Source: Mannheimia haemolytica
GTDB lineage: Bacteria; Pseudomonadota; Gammaproteobacteria; Enterobacterales; Pasteurellaceae
NCBI RefSeq assembly: GCF_004342115.1
Contig: NZ_SMAC01000006.1
Location: 1-64,000, forward strand
Direction of reading: 5' to 3'
Length of the DNA: 64,000 nt
The translations under genes were made by a program, and so were the position numbers. The notes under the pieces were generated by a model. That model did no database searches, was not told where the DNA came from, and saw only the letters and a list, made by a program, of their open reading frames with translations. Every line of letters starts with the position of its first letter. Position 1 is the stretch's first letter. This document shows, piece by piece, positions 19,802-27,679 of this stretch.

Positions 19802-21304
19802 TTACTTCTGACGCATCGCTGGGAATAAAATTACATCACGGATTGATGGGGCGTTAGCGAAAATCATTGCTAAGCGGTCAATTCCTAAACCTTCACCCGC
19901 TGTTGGCGGCAGACCGTGTTCCAATGCCACGATAAAGTCTTCATCTTTAAACATTGCTTCATCATCACCGGCATCTTTCGCCGCAACTTGAGCATCAAAA
20001 CGCTCTGCTTGGTCTTCTGCATCGTTTAATTCTGAGAAACCATTACCAATTTCACGACCACCGATAAATAACTCAAAACGATCAGTTACCTCTGGGTTTT
20101 CATCATTACGACGAGCTAATGGTGAAATTTCTGCCGGGTGAGCCATCAAGAAAGTTGGCTGAATTAATTGATGTTCTGCCACTTCTTCAAAAATCGCATT
20201 GACTACCGAGCCTAAACCCCAAGATTTTTGAATTTCAATGCCTAAGCCTTTCGCAATTTCCACACTTTTCTCGAAGCTGTCTAAATCTTCACGTTGAATG
20301 CCGTTACCATATTTCACAATCGCATCGTGCATCGTAATACGCTCAAACGGTTTACCGAAATCGAATACATAATCACCATAAGGTACGTCAGTTGTGCCAA
20401 GAATATCTAAGGCTAATTGGCGTAACAGTTCTTCGGTATTATCCATTAAATCGTGATAATCCGCATAGGCTTGGTAGTACTCAATCATTGTAAATTCAGG
20501 ATTGTGGCGTACTGAAACCCCTTCGTTACGGAAGTTACGGTTAAGCTCAAATACTCGCTCAAAACCACCCACAACTAAACGTTTTAAGTAAAGCTCTGGA
20601 GCAATACGCAGATACATATCCACATCTAACGCATTATGATGAGTGATAAACGGTTTCGCTGCCGCACCGCCCGGGATCACTTGCAACATTGGCGTTTCAA
20701 CTTCAATAAAGTCTCTTTCTAAGAAGAATTTGCGAATGCCTGAAACTACTTGCGAGCGGATCATAAAAGTACGGCGAGATTCTTCATTAGAAATCAAGTC
20801 TAAATAACGCTGACGATAACGAGTTTCTAAATCCGTTAAACCGTGATGTTTATCCGGCAACGGGCGTAAAGACTTGGTTAAAAGTTGAACTTCAGAGCAA
20901 CGAACCGTTAATTCACCGGTTTTGGTTTTAAATAACGCACCTTCGACGCCCACAATGTCGCCTAAATCCCAAAGGCTGACTTTTTCTTCGTAAACGCTGT
21001 CACTTAAGTTATCACGAGCTACATAAAGCTGAATCGCACCGCTCACATCTTGAATGGTAAAGAAAGATGCCTTACCCATTACTCGTTTTAACATAATACG
21101 ACCGGCAACTTTCACTTGAATATTCTGTTCTTTTAAGGTTTCACCTTCCACTGCATCATATTGAGCGTGCAGATCTTTGGCTAACGCATCACGACGGAAT
21201 GTATTTGGAAATGCGTTACCCTGCTCACGGATTTTGTTTAATTTTTCACGGCGGGCTAACATTTCACCGTTTAGATCTAATTCTTGATTTTCTACTTCAG
21301 ACAT
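19802..21304 (-). CDS. lysS: Lysyl-tRNA synthetase, class II
   Basis: Charges tRNA-Lys. The protein is 500 residues with an N-terminal OB-fold anticodon-binding domain (about 60-150, [23 protein letters not shown]) and a class II catalytic core. Motif 2 reads [20 protein letters not shown] near residue 265 and motif 3 [13 protein letters not shown] near 475. The Gly/Glu-rich PTAGEGLG preceding motif 3 is typical. It is transcribed alone toward metX. Confidence 0.97.
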   Translation of the reverse strand: MSEVENQELDLNGEMLARREKLNKIREQGNAFPNTFRRDALAKDLHAQYDAVEGETLKEQNIQVKVAGRIMLKRVMGKASFFTIQDVSGAIQLYVARDNLSDSVYEEKVSLWDLGDIVGVEGALFKTKTGELTVRCSEVQLLTKSLRPLPDKHHGLTDLETRYRQRYLDLISNEESRRTFMIRSQVVSGIRKFFLERDFIEVETPMLQVIPGGAAAKPFITHHNALDVDMYLRIAPELYLKRLVVGGFERVFELNRNFRNEGVSVRHNPEFTMIEYYQAYADYHDLMDNTEELLRQLALDILGTTDVPYGDYVFDFGKPFERITMHDAIVKYGNGIQREDLDSFEKSVEIAKGLGIEIQKSWGLGSVVNAIFEEVAEHQLIQPTFLMAHPAEISPLARRNDENPEVTDRFELFIGGREIGNGFSELNDAEDQAERFDAQVAAKDAGDDEAMFKDEDFIVALEHGLPPTAGEGLGIDRLAMIFANAPSIRDVILFPAMRQK

Positions 21305-21457
21305 TGAATTACCTTAGATTTCAAAAAAGGATAAATAAAACTGGACGATTATACGTTATTTTGAGGAATTTGGATAGGAAACAAGCGGTCAGATTTTCTA
21401 AATTTTTTGTAACTAACGATATTGAGGCTAACTATTTAGCCTCAACCAAGTAATAGA

Positions 21458-22933
21458 TTACATCACGACCACATCAAACTGCTCTTGATGATAATATGGC
21501 TCAAGTTTAATCTCAATTTTTTTACCGATAAACGCCTGAAGCTCAGCCAATAATGCGTGGCTTTCCTCGTTAATTAAATATTCAGCAACATCTTTAGCTG
21601 CATAAACGTGAATATTTTCTGTCTTAAACAAATGATGTACACGCACAATTTCACGCATAATTTCATAGCAAACCGTCTCTACAGTTTTCACTGTGCCACG
21701 CCCTTGGCAAGCTTGGCAATCGCAACAAAGAATTCGCTCTAGACTCTCCCTTGTACGTTTTCTGGTCATCTCCACCAAGCCAAGCTGAGTAAAGCCATTC
21801 ACATTGGTTTTAACACGATCGCCTTTTAATGCCTCTTGTAACGATTGTAAAACGCGCTCACGATGTTCTTCCTCTTGCATATCAATAAAATCAATAATGA
21901 TAATACCACCTAAATTACGCAACTGTAGCTGGTGTGCAATTGCCTGTATTGCTTCAATATTTGTGTTGAAAATCGTATGTGCAAGGTTACGATGTCCGAC
22001 AAAAGCACCAGTATTAATATCAATAGTCGTCATCGCCTCAGTTTGCTCAATAATTAAATAGCCCCCCGATTTTAAATCAACCCGTTTATCCAATGCCTTT
22101 TGGATTGCCTTTTCTACACCATAGGCATCAAATAAAGTTTGCTGACCGGTATAGAGGGTGACACAATCCGTTAATTCTGGCATAAACTCAGCTAAAAATT
22201 CTCGCACTTGCTCATAAGTTAGCTTTGAATCGATTCTAACCGAATTGATATGTGTACCAATAAAATCACGCAGTACCCTTTGAGCAAGCGCAAGCTCTCC
22301 ATAAAGCATTGATTTTGCGGAATATTTCCCTTTTCGTTCTAATACTTTACGCCACAACCGTTTTAAAAATTCAACATCTTGCTTTAAACTTTCTTCAGTT
22401 GCCTCTTCTGCAGCGGTACGTACAATAAAGCCCCCAAGTTCATCACAATAAGGCTCAACCAAGCTTTTTAAACGAGCACGCTCTTCTTCACTTTCAATCC
22501 GCTGAGATACTCCCACATGGCTATTTTCTGGCATAAACACTAAATAACGAGATGGTAACGTAATATCAGTAGTGAGCCTAGCTCCTTTAGTACCAATTGG
22601 ATCTTTCACTACTTGTACAACTATATCTTGCCCTTCACGCACCAATTCAGAAATATCTTTAACCAGAAATTGCTTCTTTTCATTTTCATCAACACATTCC
22701 GTATGCGAAACGATGTCAGAAGCGTGCAAAAAAGCAGCCTTCTCCAAGCCGATATCCACAAAAGCAGATTGCATACCTGGTAATACCCTTGTCACCCTTC
22801 CCTTATAAATATTACCAACAATCCCGCGTTTAGCTTCCCGCTCAATATGTAATTCTTTCAATATTCCGTTTTCTACCAACGCTACCCTTGTTTCGCTTGG
22901 GGTAACATTCACTAATAATTCCGTACTACTCAT
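21458..22933 (-). CDS. rng: Ribonuclease G
   Basis: An endoribonuclease that matures the 5' end of 16S rRNA and degrades some mRNAs. The protein is 491 residues, matching RNase G and lacking the long C-terminal scaffold of RNase E. The S1 domain covers about residues 35-125 (NIYKGRVTRVLPGMQSAFVD). The catalytic Asp residues lie in TIDINTGAFVG and IIIIDFIDMQ near 305-350. The zinc-link is visible as CCDCQACQGRG near 405. It flanks the old end of the CRISPR array, where the core genome ends and the defence region begins. Confidence 0.96.
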   Translation of the reverse strand: MSSTELLVNVTPSETRVALVENGILKELHIEREAKRGIVGNIYKGRVTRVLPGMQSAFVDIGLEKAAFLHASDIVSHTECVDENEKKQFLVKDISELVREGQDIVVQVVKDPIGTKGARLTTDITLPSRYLVFMPENSHVGVSQRIESEEERARLKSLVEPYCDELGGFIVRTAAEEATEESLKQDVEFLKRLWRKVLERKGKYSAKSMLYGELALAQRVLRDFIGTHINSVRIDSKLTYEQVREFLAEFMPELTDCVTLYTGQQTLFDAYGVEKAIQKALDKRVDLKSGGYLIIEQTEAMTTIDINTGAFVGHRNLAHTIFNTNIEAIQAIAHQLQLRNLGGIIIIDFIDMQEEEHRERVLQSLQEALKGDRVKTNVNGFTQLGLVEMTRKRTRESLERILCCDCQACQGRGTVKTVETVCYEIMREIVRVHHLFKTENIHVYAAKDVAEYLINEESHALLAELQAFIGKKIEIKLEPYYHQEQFDVVVM

Positions 22934-23117
22934 CTTACTGTCTCTATATTTTAAAACTATCTAAAGTGTATCATTTCACATCTTAGAAAACAAAAACTCA
23001 GTTCGAACAAGCGGGTAATTTCTGATTATTTTTTGCAAAATAGAATATTTTCGTCATTACTATGATACATAGCAGATGCAATCAGTCTAATTAACAACAT
23101 ACAAATTTGCCATTGAT

Positions 23118-23149
23118 ATTTCAATATATATTGATGCGAAGGTAGCAGC
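23118..23149 (-). repeat. Degenerate ninth CRISPR repeat at the old end
   Basis: A 32-bp stretch starting ATTTCAATA and ending AGGTAGCAGC aligns without gaps to the array repeat at 21 of 32 positions. It is followed by a 33-bp interval before the first clear repeat at 23183, exactly spacer length. It lies at the leader-distal end, where terminal repeats commonly decay. The stem is broken, so no processing is expected from it. Confidence 0.75.
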
Positions 23150-23182
23150 CAATGGCGAAAACATAGGATTTGTGGGTACACC

Positions 23183-23679
23183 GTTTCAATACACAGCCAC
23201 GCGTAGGTGGCTGCAATTGCCTGTACATCAACATAACCACAAACACGGAGTTTCAATTCACAGCCACGCGTAGGTGGCTGCTCGAAAATCTTCCACGCAT
23301 TTACGCCGATGTCAGTGTTTCAATTCACAGCCACGCGTAGGTGGCTGCGTTTCAGCACTTGCTCGTCTGTCTAGATGTAAGCGTTTCAATTCACAGCCAC
23401 GCGTAGGTGGCTGCTAATGCAATGCAGCGAGGGCGAAGAGCTTATCCCTGTTTCAATTCACAGCCACGCGTAGGTGGCTGCACGAATTTACCCCCGAAAT
23501 GGCCGCCTTGATTGGTTTCAATTCACAGCCACGCGTAGGTGGCTGCTTGGCGCAGATGAAGAGAGCGATAGCGATTTAAGAGTTTCAATTCACAGCCACG
23601 CGTAGGTGGCTGCAGGGTGAGAGCCTAGAGCTTTACCGCAAGCGGGTGTTTCAACTCACAGCCACGCGTAGGTGGCTGC
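23183..23679 (-). CRISPR. Type I-C CRISPR array, 8 clear repeats and 7 spacers
   Basis: Repeats of 32 bp start at 23183, 23250, 23317, 23383, 23450, 23515, 23582 and 23648. Spacers are 33-35 bp. On the minus strand each repeat begins with the hairpin CAGCCAC-ctacgc-GTGGCTG and ends TGTGAATTGAAAC, the layout of I-C repeats, whose crRNAs keep an 11-nt 5' handle from the repeat end. Transcription is therefore from the cas2 side toward rng. Six repeats are identical. The oldest clear repeat (23183) has T to A in plus-strand position 9, and the leader-proximal one (23648) has T to C in position 8. A further decayed repeat lies at 23118. Spacer targets were not searched. Confidence 0.98.
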
Positions 23680-23868
23680 CCTTACAAGATAACGTATTGA
23701 AATATCAGGCTTTTTAGCCCTTTATTCGCTAACGTTTTGTAGAGAGTGGATAAAGTATAGCATATCGCCAATATACTGTGCCTTATTTTTTCTAATTCCT
23801 TGATTATTAAAGAACAATATAGATTCGCTAACCTTGCTACATTTTTATGAGAACTACAGGCTAGCGAT
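23680..23868 (-). promoter_or_regulatory. CRISPR leader
   Basis: This 189-bp AT-rich non-coding stretch lies between cas2 and the leader-proximal repeat, which is the position of the leader for transcription and spacer integration. It holds a 13-bp near-perfect direct repeat, ATTCGCTAACGTT at 23725-23737 and ATTCGCTAACCTT at 23823-23835. A GGCT-tttt-AGCC hairpin lies at about 23709-23720. A promoter could not be fixed with confidence. Confidence 0.75.
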
Positions 23869-24162
23869 TTATAAAATCAGCGTATCTTTAAAAATATCCA
23901 CTGAAGGTTTTGCGCCATGGTGCTCAACTTTATTCCTCCATTTACTGCCTAAATGGTAAAAGCGCAAACTATCACAGTCTGGGTTGTAAGTTGCCAATAA
24001 TTTATTTTTCAATGTTACCCACTGAGCAGGAGTAACATCACACTCAAACACAGAATATTGCGCCCGCACACCATAATCCAAACAATGCTTAGCAATACGG
24101 CGTAGGCGAGCCTGCCCTTCGGGGTCATCAAATGAAATGTCGTAGGTAATCAACATCAGCAT
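23869..24162 (-). CDS. cas2: CRISPR-associated Cas2
   Basis: A small protein of 97 residues that forms the Cas1-Cas2 spacer integration complex. The N-terminal strand MLMLITYDISFDDPEGQARLRRIAK contains the conserved Asp after TY of the ferredoxin-like fold, and YSVFECDVTPAQW follows. ATTGAGGAATTAG precedes the first ATG. It is the last cas gene before the leader and lies 66 bp after cas1, with an uptake signal in the gap. Confidence 0.95.
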   Translation of the reverse strand: MLMLITYDISFDDPEGQARLRRIAKHCLDYGVRAQYSVFECDVTPAQWVTLKNKLLATYNPDCDSLRFYHLGSKWRNKVEHHGAKPSVDIFKDTLIL

Positions 24163-24228
24163 AGTTGCTAATTCCTCAATGAATAAAACATAAACAAGCG
24201 GTCAAATTTCAACAAAATTTTGCAGATT

Positions 24229-25242
24229 TTAACGCATTAAAAACGGCGGATATTCTGCCAAATCGCCACGCAAATGACGAGCCAATAACATCGCTTGGAT
24301 ATAAGGTAACAAGCCGATTTCCACTTCTTCCTCTAAAAATGGGTGAATGATTTTTTCTTGTTTTTTCGCTTGCAAGGTTTGAAATAGTAATTTTCTTGCT
24401 TCAGGCTTGAGCGTTACCGCACCACTGGCTTCCGTCACAAAATCATCAGGCTTAACCTGCCCTCGATTGATCAGCGACAGCACCATTCTGTCCACCCACC
24501 ACGCTCGAAATTCCTCCAAAATATCTTGAGCTAAGCTATCTCGCCCCGGACGATCTGCATGCAAAAAGCCAATTTGCGGGTCAAGCCCCACGCCTTGCAA
24601 TGCCCCGCTAATATCTTTCCCTAAAATACTATAAAGAAATGAGAGCAAAGCATTCACACCGTCACGAGGTGGGCGGCGATTACGTCCGTCAAAGTGGAAA
24701 CCGCTATTTTCTTTGATAAGATGAGAAAACATCCCAAAATAACGAGCCGCAGCATCGCCTTCAATACCACGAATCAAATTCAAATTGTCCGCTATTTTCA
24801 ACTGTTGCAAGCTGTAATTTAATGCGGTAATTGCTAATTGAATATCCGCATTTTCGCCGTGATTACGAATTTGCCGTTGTAACACTCGCTTAGATGCTTG
24901 GATTTTGGCTGCAATGATGTTGCGAGCCACAGGAACAGGGTTGGTCTCCGACTTTTTATACTGGGCTCGGCGTAACAATACATTACCACTTTGCCGCCCC
25001 TGCAACCGCCCAAGATAACGCCCATTTTCGGTAAAAAACGCCAAATTTACGTTATTTTCGCCACAAAATCCCATTAAAAATGGCGATACCAATACATTCC
25101 CAAAACAGAAAATATGCCCGATGGAATGTATCGGTAATTGTGCCACTTTTTTTCGATCTTGCTCCACAACTAGTGTTTCACGTTCCTTGTGCAAGTAACT
25201 ACCTTGGCTGGTGATATAGAGGGTGTTTTGGAGTTTGCGCAT
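24229..25242 (-). CDS. cas1: CRISPR-associated Cas1, subtype I-C
   Basis: The integrase of the spacer-acquisition complex. The protein is 337 residues, as for I-C Cas1. Conserved metal-ligand regions are seen as RGIEGDAAARYFG near residue 155 (Glu), GFLHADRPGRDSLAQDILEEF near 227-245 (His, Asp, Glu). The N-terminal beta domain begins MRKLQNTLYITSQGSYL. It is normally preceded by cas4 in one operon. Here a gene on the opposite strand separates it from cas4, so cas1-cas2 must have their own promoter in 25243-25359 or rely on read-through. Confidence 0.96.
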   Translation of the reverse strand: MRKLQNTLYITSQGSYLHKERETLVVEQDRKKVAQLPIHSIGHIFCFGNVLVSPFLMGFCGENNVNLAFFTENGRYLGRLQGRQSGNVLLRRAQYKKSETNPVPVARNIIAAKIQASKRVLQRQIRNHGENADIQLAITALNYSLQQLKIADNLNLIRGIEGDAAARYFGMFSHLIKENSGFHFDGRNRRPPRDGVNALLSFLYSILGKDISGALQGVGLDPQIGFLHADRPGRDSLAQDILEEFRAWWVDRMVLSLINRGQVKPDDFVTEASGAVTLKPEARKLLFQTLQAKKQEKIIHPFLEEEVEIGLLPYIQAMLLARHLRGDLAEYPPFLMR

Positions 25243-25261
25243 GGTTGGAATTTCCTTAATT

Positions 25262-25291
25262 TTGACAATAAACCTAGATAGGTTTTATAAA
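25262..25291 (+). promoter_or_regulatory. Promoter with an operator-like palindrome for the gene at 25360
   Basis: TTGACA at 25262-25267 is followed by TATAAA at 25286-25291 with an 18-bp spacer (or TTATAA with 17). The spacer is filled by AAACCTA-GA-TAGGTTT (25270-25285), a perfect palindrome with 7-bp arms. A protein bound there would block RNA polymerase. The site lies in the 117-bp gap between cas1 (minus strand) and the plus-strand gene, so it may affect cas1-cas2 as well. The regulator is unknown. Confidence 0.65.
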
Positions 25292-25359
25292 TTATTCTAT
25301 GCTTATATATGGATATTCAATATACTAAATCTAATGCATTGTAATAAAAAGGAGCTTAT

Positions 25360-26040
25360 ATGAAACGTAGATTTTTATTTAAAAATTATGGTCCAGATGA
25401 TCAAACTATAATTCAAGCAATTCAACATTCTGTTGAAATATCTCGGAAAAATAACAATTCTAACATTCATATTGTTTTTCCCAGAAAGTCTGACTTTGAA
25501 AGTACTAATCTTGGGAAAATAATTGATCAAATATTAGGAGCAGGATCAGCTAAAAAATTAACTAAAGGTGAATCTATAGGTTCCTTAGATTTGCTACTTC
25601 CATCAAGAATTAATTCTTCAAACTCATCTGGTACAATCTTGGCTGTTTACTGTACATCTCATGATATGCATTTGATCGACTCAAACTCTTCTGCTGATGA
25701 CATTATATTCGTATCCTGGTTGCCAGATGAAGCTAATCATTGGGAGAATACTTGGCATAATCATGGACTTATTATCATGAAAGGGGAAACTTCTCTTAAT
25801 ATTCCACAAATACCGGAAGAAATTGTACAGTCATTGACTAATTTAACTGCTATTATCAATCTATCTACTGGGCTATCGCACCCATCAGATAAAAAGCATG
25901 CTGAACAAATCTTCAAAGAGCTATCTCAAAAGGGATATAAAGCGGATGAAGAACAAATAGCTAGCTGGGCAATAGCTCATGGATGGAATGCTAGCCATTT
26001 AAGCGATCTTAAGAAACTAGTTCGTAGATACCTTTCTTAA
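25360..26040 (+). CDS. Unrecognised protein, antiparallel gene between cas1 and cas4
   Basis: I do not recognise this protein of 226 residues. AAAGGAG sits upstream of the ATG. It has no signal peptide or membrane segment and looks cytosolic. The first half (ISRKNNNSNIHIVFPRKSDFE, IDQILGAGSAKKL, GTILAVYCTSHDMHLID, DIIFVSWLPDEANHW) has alternating hydrophobic strands like an alpha/beta fold. The C-terminal 50 residues (HAEQIFKELSQKGYKADEE, then WAIAHGWNASHLSDLKKLV) look like a small helical domain. It is the only plus-strand gene in the cas locus and has its own promoter with a palindrome and a hairpin downstream. No uptake signal was seen in it, which suggests later arrival. A regulator, a CRISPR ancillary protein, a separate defence gene or cargo are all possible. 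Confidence 0.8.
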   Translation: MKRRFLFKNYGPDDQTIIQAIQHSVEISRKNNNSNIHIVFPRKSDFESTNLGKIIDQILGAGSAKKLTKGESIGSLDLLLPSRINSSNSSGTILAVYCTSHDMHLIDSNSSADDIIFVSWLPDEANHWENTWHNHGLIIMKGETSLNIPQIPEEIVQSLTNLTAIINLSTGLSHPSDKKHAEQIFKELSQKGYKADEEQIASWAIAHGWNASHLSDLKKLVRRYLS

Positions 26041-26094
26041 TTCCCATAACAACTACATTTTTCTACTATTTCTATACTTTAACACTTCAATTTT

Positions 26095-26123
26095 AGATGG
26101 CTTTTAGTATTTAAAAGCCATCT
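26095..26123. terminator. Hairpin between the antiparallel gene and cas4
   Basis: AGATGGCTTTTA and TAAAAGCCATCT pair perfectly over 12 bp around a 5-base loop. It lies between convergent gene ends (26040 on plus, 26142 on minus). The tract after it on the plus strand is ATTTCC, so termination may be incomplete. Confidence 0.6.
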
Positions 26124-26141
26124 ATTTCCTATGTTTATAAA

Positions 26142-26807
26142 TTATTTAAAGATTTCTTCCACATACCTTTCCGACCTATCCCTATCCAACAACTGCGGTT
26201 GGCAGAGGTCAATGAGTGAGCAGGCTTTGCAGCGTTTGCTATATTTGGGGAGTGGTGTTGTTCCGCTGTTTAAAAGTGACCGCACTTCGGAAATGGTGGC
26301 GAGGGTTTTGGTGCGTAGTTCGGTGGAGAAAGTGATCGGCAAGCGGTGGCGGGTTTGCATATACCACAATGCTCCCTCGTTAATAGTTTGCCCCGTCATT
26401 TCTTCCAAACATAACGCTTGGGCGCAAAGTTGGATTTCGTCCATCGGTTCAGGTTTTGGCTTGCCACGTTTATATTCCACCGGTTTTAGTTCGCCTGTTT
26501 TCAGATCTCGCTCGACCAAATCCAAAATACCACTGATGCCTAATTTTTCCGCTGCAACGTGAACCGTTCGCTCAAAGCGAATGCCCTTTCGGGTTTCTGG
26601 CTCACCACTATCTACCCGCTCGTGCAACACTTGACCTTGTGCGGTGAGATAGTTTTCTGCCCACACCTGTTCGTTATGAATTAACGCACATTGACGTGGG
26701 CAGAAGGCGTAGTGTTGCAAAGCGGAAAGCGAAATCGACCGCTTGTCATAGCCAAATTTTGGCTGAACAAGCGGTAAAATTTCCGTAGAATTTTGCAAAT
26801 CGTCCAT
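26142..26807 (-). CDS. cas4: CRISPR-associated Cas4, subtype I-C
   Basis: A RecB-like iron-sulfur nuclease that trims prespacers and helps select the PAM together with Cas1-Cas2. The protein is 221 residues. Cysteines lie in YAFCPRQC (36 and 40) and CKACSLIDLC (193, 196, 202), as expected for a 4Fe-4S cluster. The nuclease core has SGILDLV (Asp) and PVEYKRGK (Glu and Lys). Its start overlaps the cas7 stop by one base, so it belongs to the effector transcript and not to the cas1-cas2 unit. Two uptake signals lie within its first 30 codons. Confidence 0.95.
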   Translation of the reverse strand: MDDLQNSTEILPLVQPKFGYDKRSISLSALQHYAFCPRQCALIHNEQVWAENYLTAQGQVLHERVDSGEPETRKGIRFERTVHVAAEKLGISGILDLVERDLKTGELKPVEYKRGKPKPEPMDEIQLCAQALCLEEMTGQTINEGALWYMQTRHRLPITFSTELRTKTLATISEVRSLLNSGTTPLPKYSKRCKACSLIDLCQPQLLDRDRSERYVEEIFK

Positions 26808-27670
26808 TACAGCAATTCTTCAACGGTTACACCCGTTAAGCCTTCAGCTTGTACGCTGATGCGGTAGTCGTCATAGTCTTTCGCTGGCGTGTCTTTTTCA
26901 CCGTTGATTCGCTCAACTTTTACCGAGTCAAACAGTTTGTGTGCAGGTTGGTTGCCTAATTCGCTGTCGTGTTTAAATACGATCAGTTTACGAGCTGCCA
27001 TTTCGCCTCGTGCGGCAGAACGGTCGTGTTCAAACATAAGTTGCAAGGCTTGCCAAAGTTTTTGTACATCTTCATCAGAAAAGCCCGTTTTTTCAGCGAG
27101 TTTAGCTGAAATAAAGCCGTGAACACGATAAAGTGCGTAAGGCACGATATATTTACGCCCCATAGTCCGTTCTTTTTCAAGATCTTTTTCGTTGGTCACT
27201 GCCATTCGTGTGATCGATACTTCTAGCGGAATAATCGGATCGATAGATTGAGCGAACGCCAATTGCACTGGGCCTCGCACCTGTCCGCTGTTTACTTCGG
27301 TAGTCATTACCGCCCCAAAGGTGCGAATATCGAAAAAGTTTTTGCACATCCAAGCGGTAATTTCTCGGGCTTTAGCTTCCTCTTTTGGTAGTTTTTTCGC
27401 TTCCGATTCAATCCCTAATGCTTCATAAGCACGTTTGTTTTGTAAATTCAGAACGCTTTTTTCTTTAACATAGATTTCGTAACCCGCCTCGTTTTCATAG
27501 CTCATTTCAATAAAATTGCGGATTTTGCGTTTTAGGCAAACATCGGTGACTAAACCTTTACTGGTTTCAGGATCAAGGCGTGGCATATTTCCTGCATCTG
27601 GATCACCATTTGGGTTACCGTTGGTTACATCAAAGAAAAAAACAAATTCATAGCGGTTTTGAATAGACAT
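26807..27670 (-). CDS. cas7c: Type I-C Cascade subunit Cas7 (Csd2)
   Basis: The backbone protein that coats crRNA in the I-C Cascade. The protein is 287 residues, typical of Csd2. The N-terminus [20 protein letters not shown] is the family hallmark, and [19 protein letters not shown] near residue 120 and the [22 protein letters not shown] block near 155 are conserved. It lies 9 bp after cas8c and overlaps cas4. The gene appears intact. Confidence 0.96.
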   Translation of the reverse strand: MSIQNRYEFVFFFDVTNGNPNGDPDAGNMPRLDPETSKGLVTDVCLKRKIRNFIEMSYENEAGYEIYVKEKSVLNLQNKRAYEALGIESEAKKLPKEEAKAREITAWMCKNFFDIRTFGAVMTTEVNSGQVRGPVQLAFAQSIDPIIPLEVSITRMAVTNEKDLEKERTMGRKYIVPYALYRVHGFISAKLAEKTGFSDEDVQKLWQALQLMFEHDRSAARGEMAARKLIVFKHDSELGNQPAHKLFDSVKVERINGEKDTPAKDYDDYRISVQAEGLTGVTVEELL

Positions 27671-27679
27671 AGTGTTTCC

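Noticed and set aside
23026-23256. Small minus-strand frame beside and into the CRISPR array
   Set aside because: It runs through the decayed repeat and first repeats of the array, which explain the sequence better than a gene.
26142-26562. Plus-strand frame opposite cas4
   Set aside because: It overlaps an intact cas4 gene and lacks any start signal.
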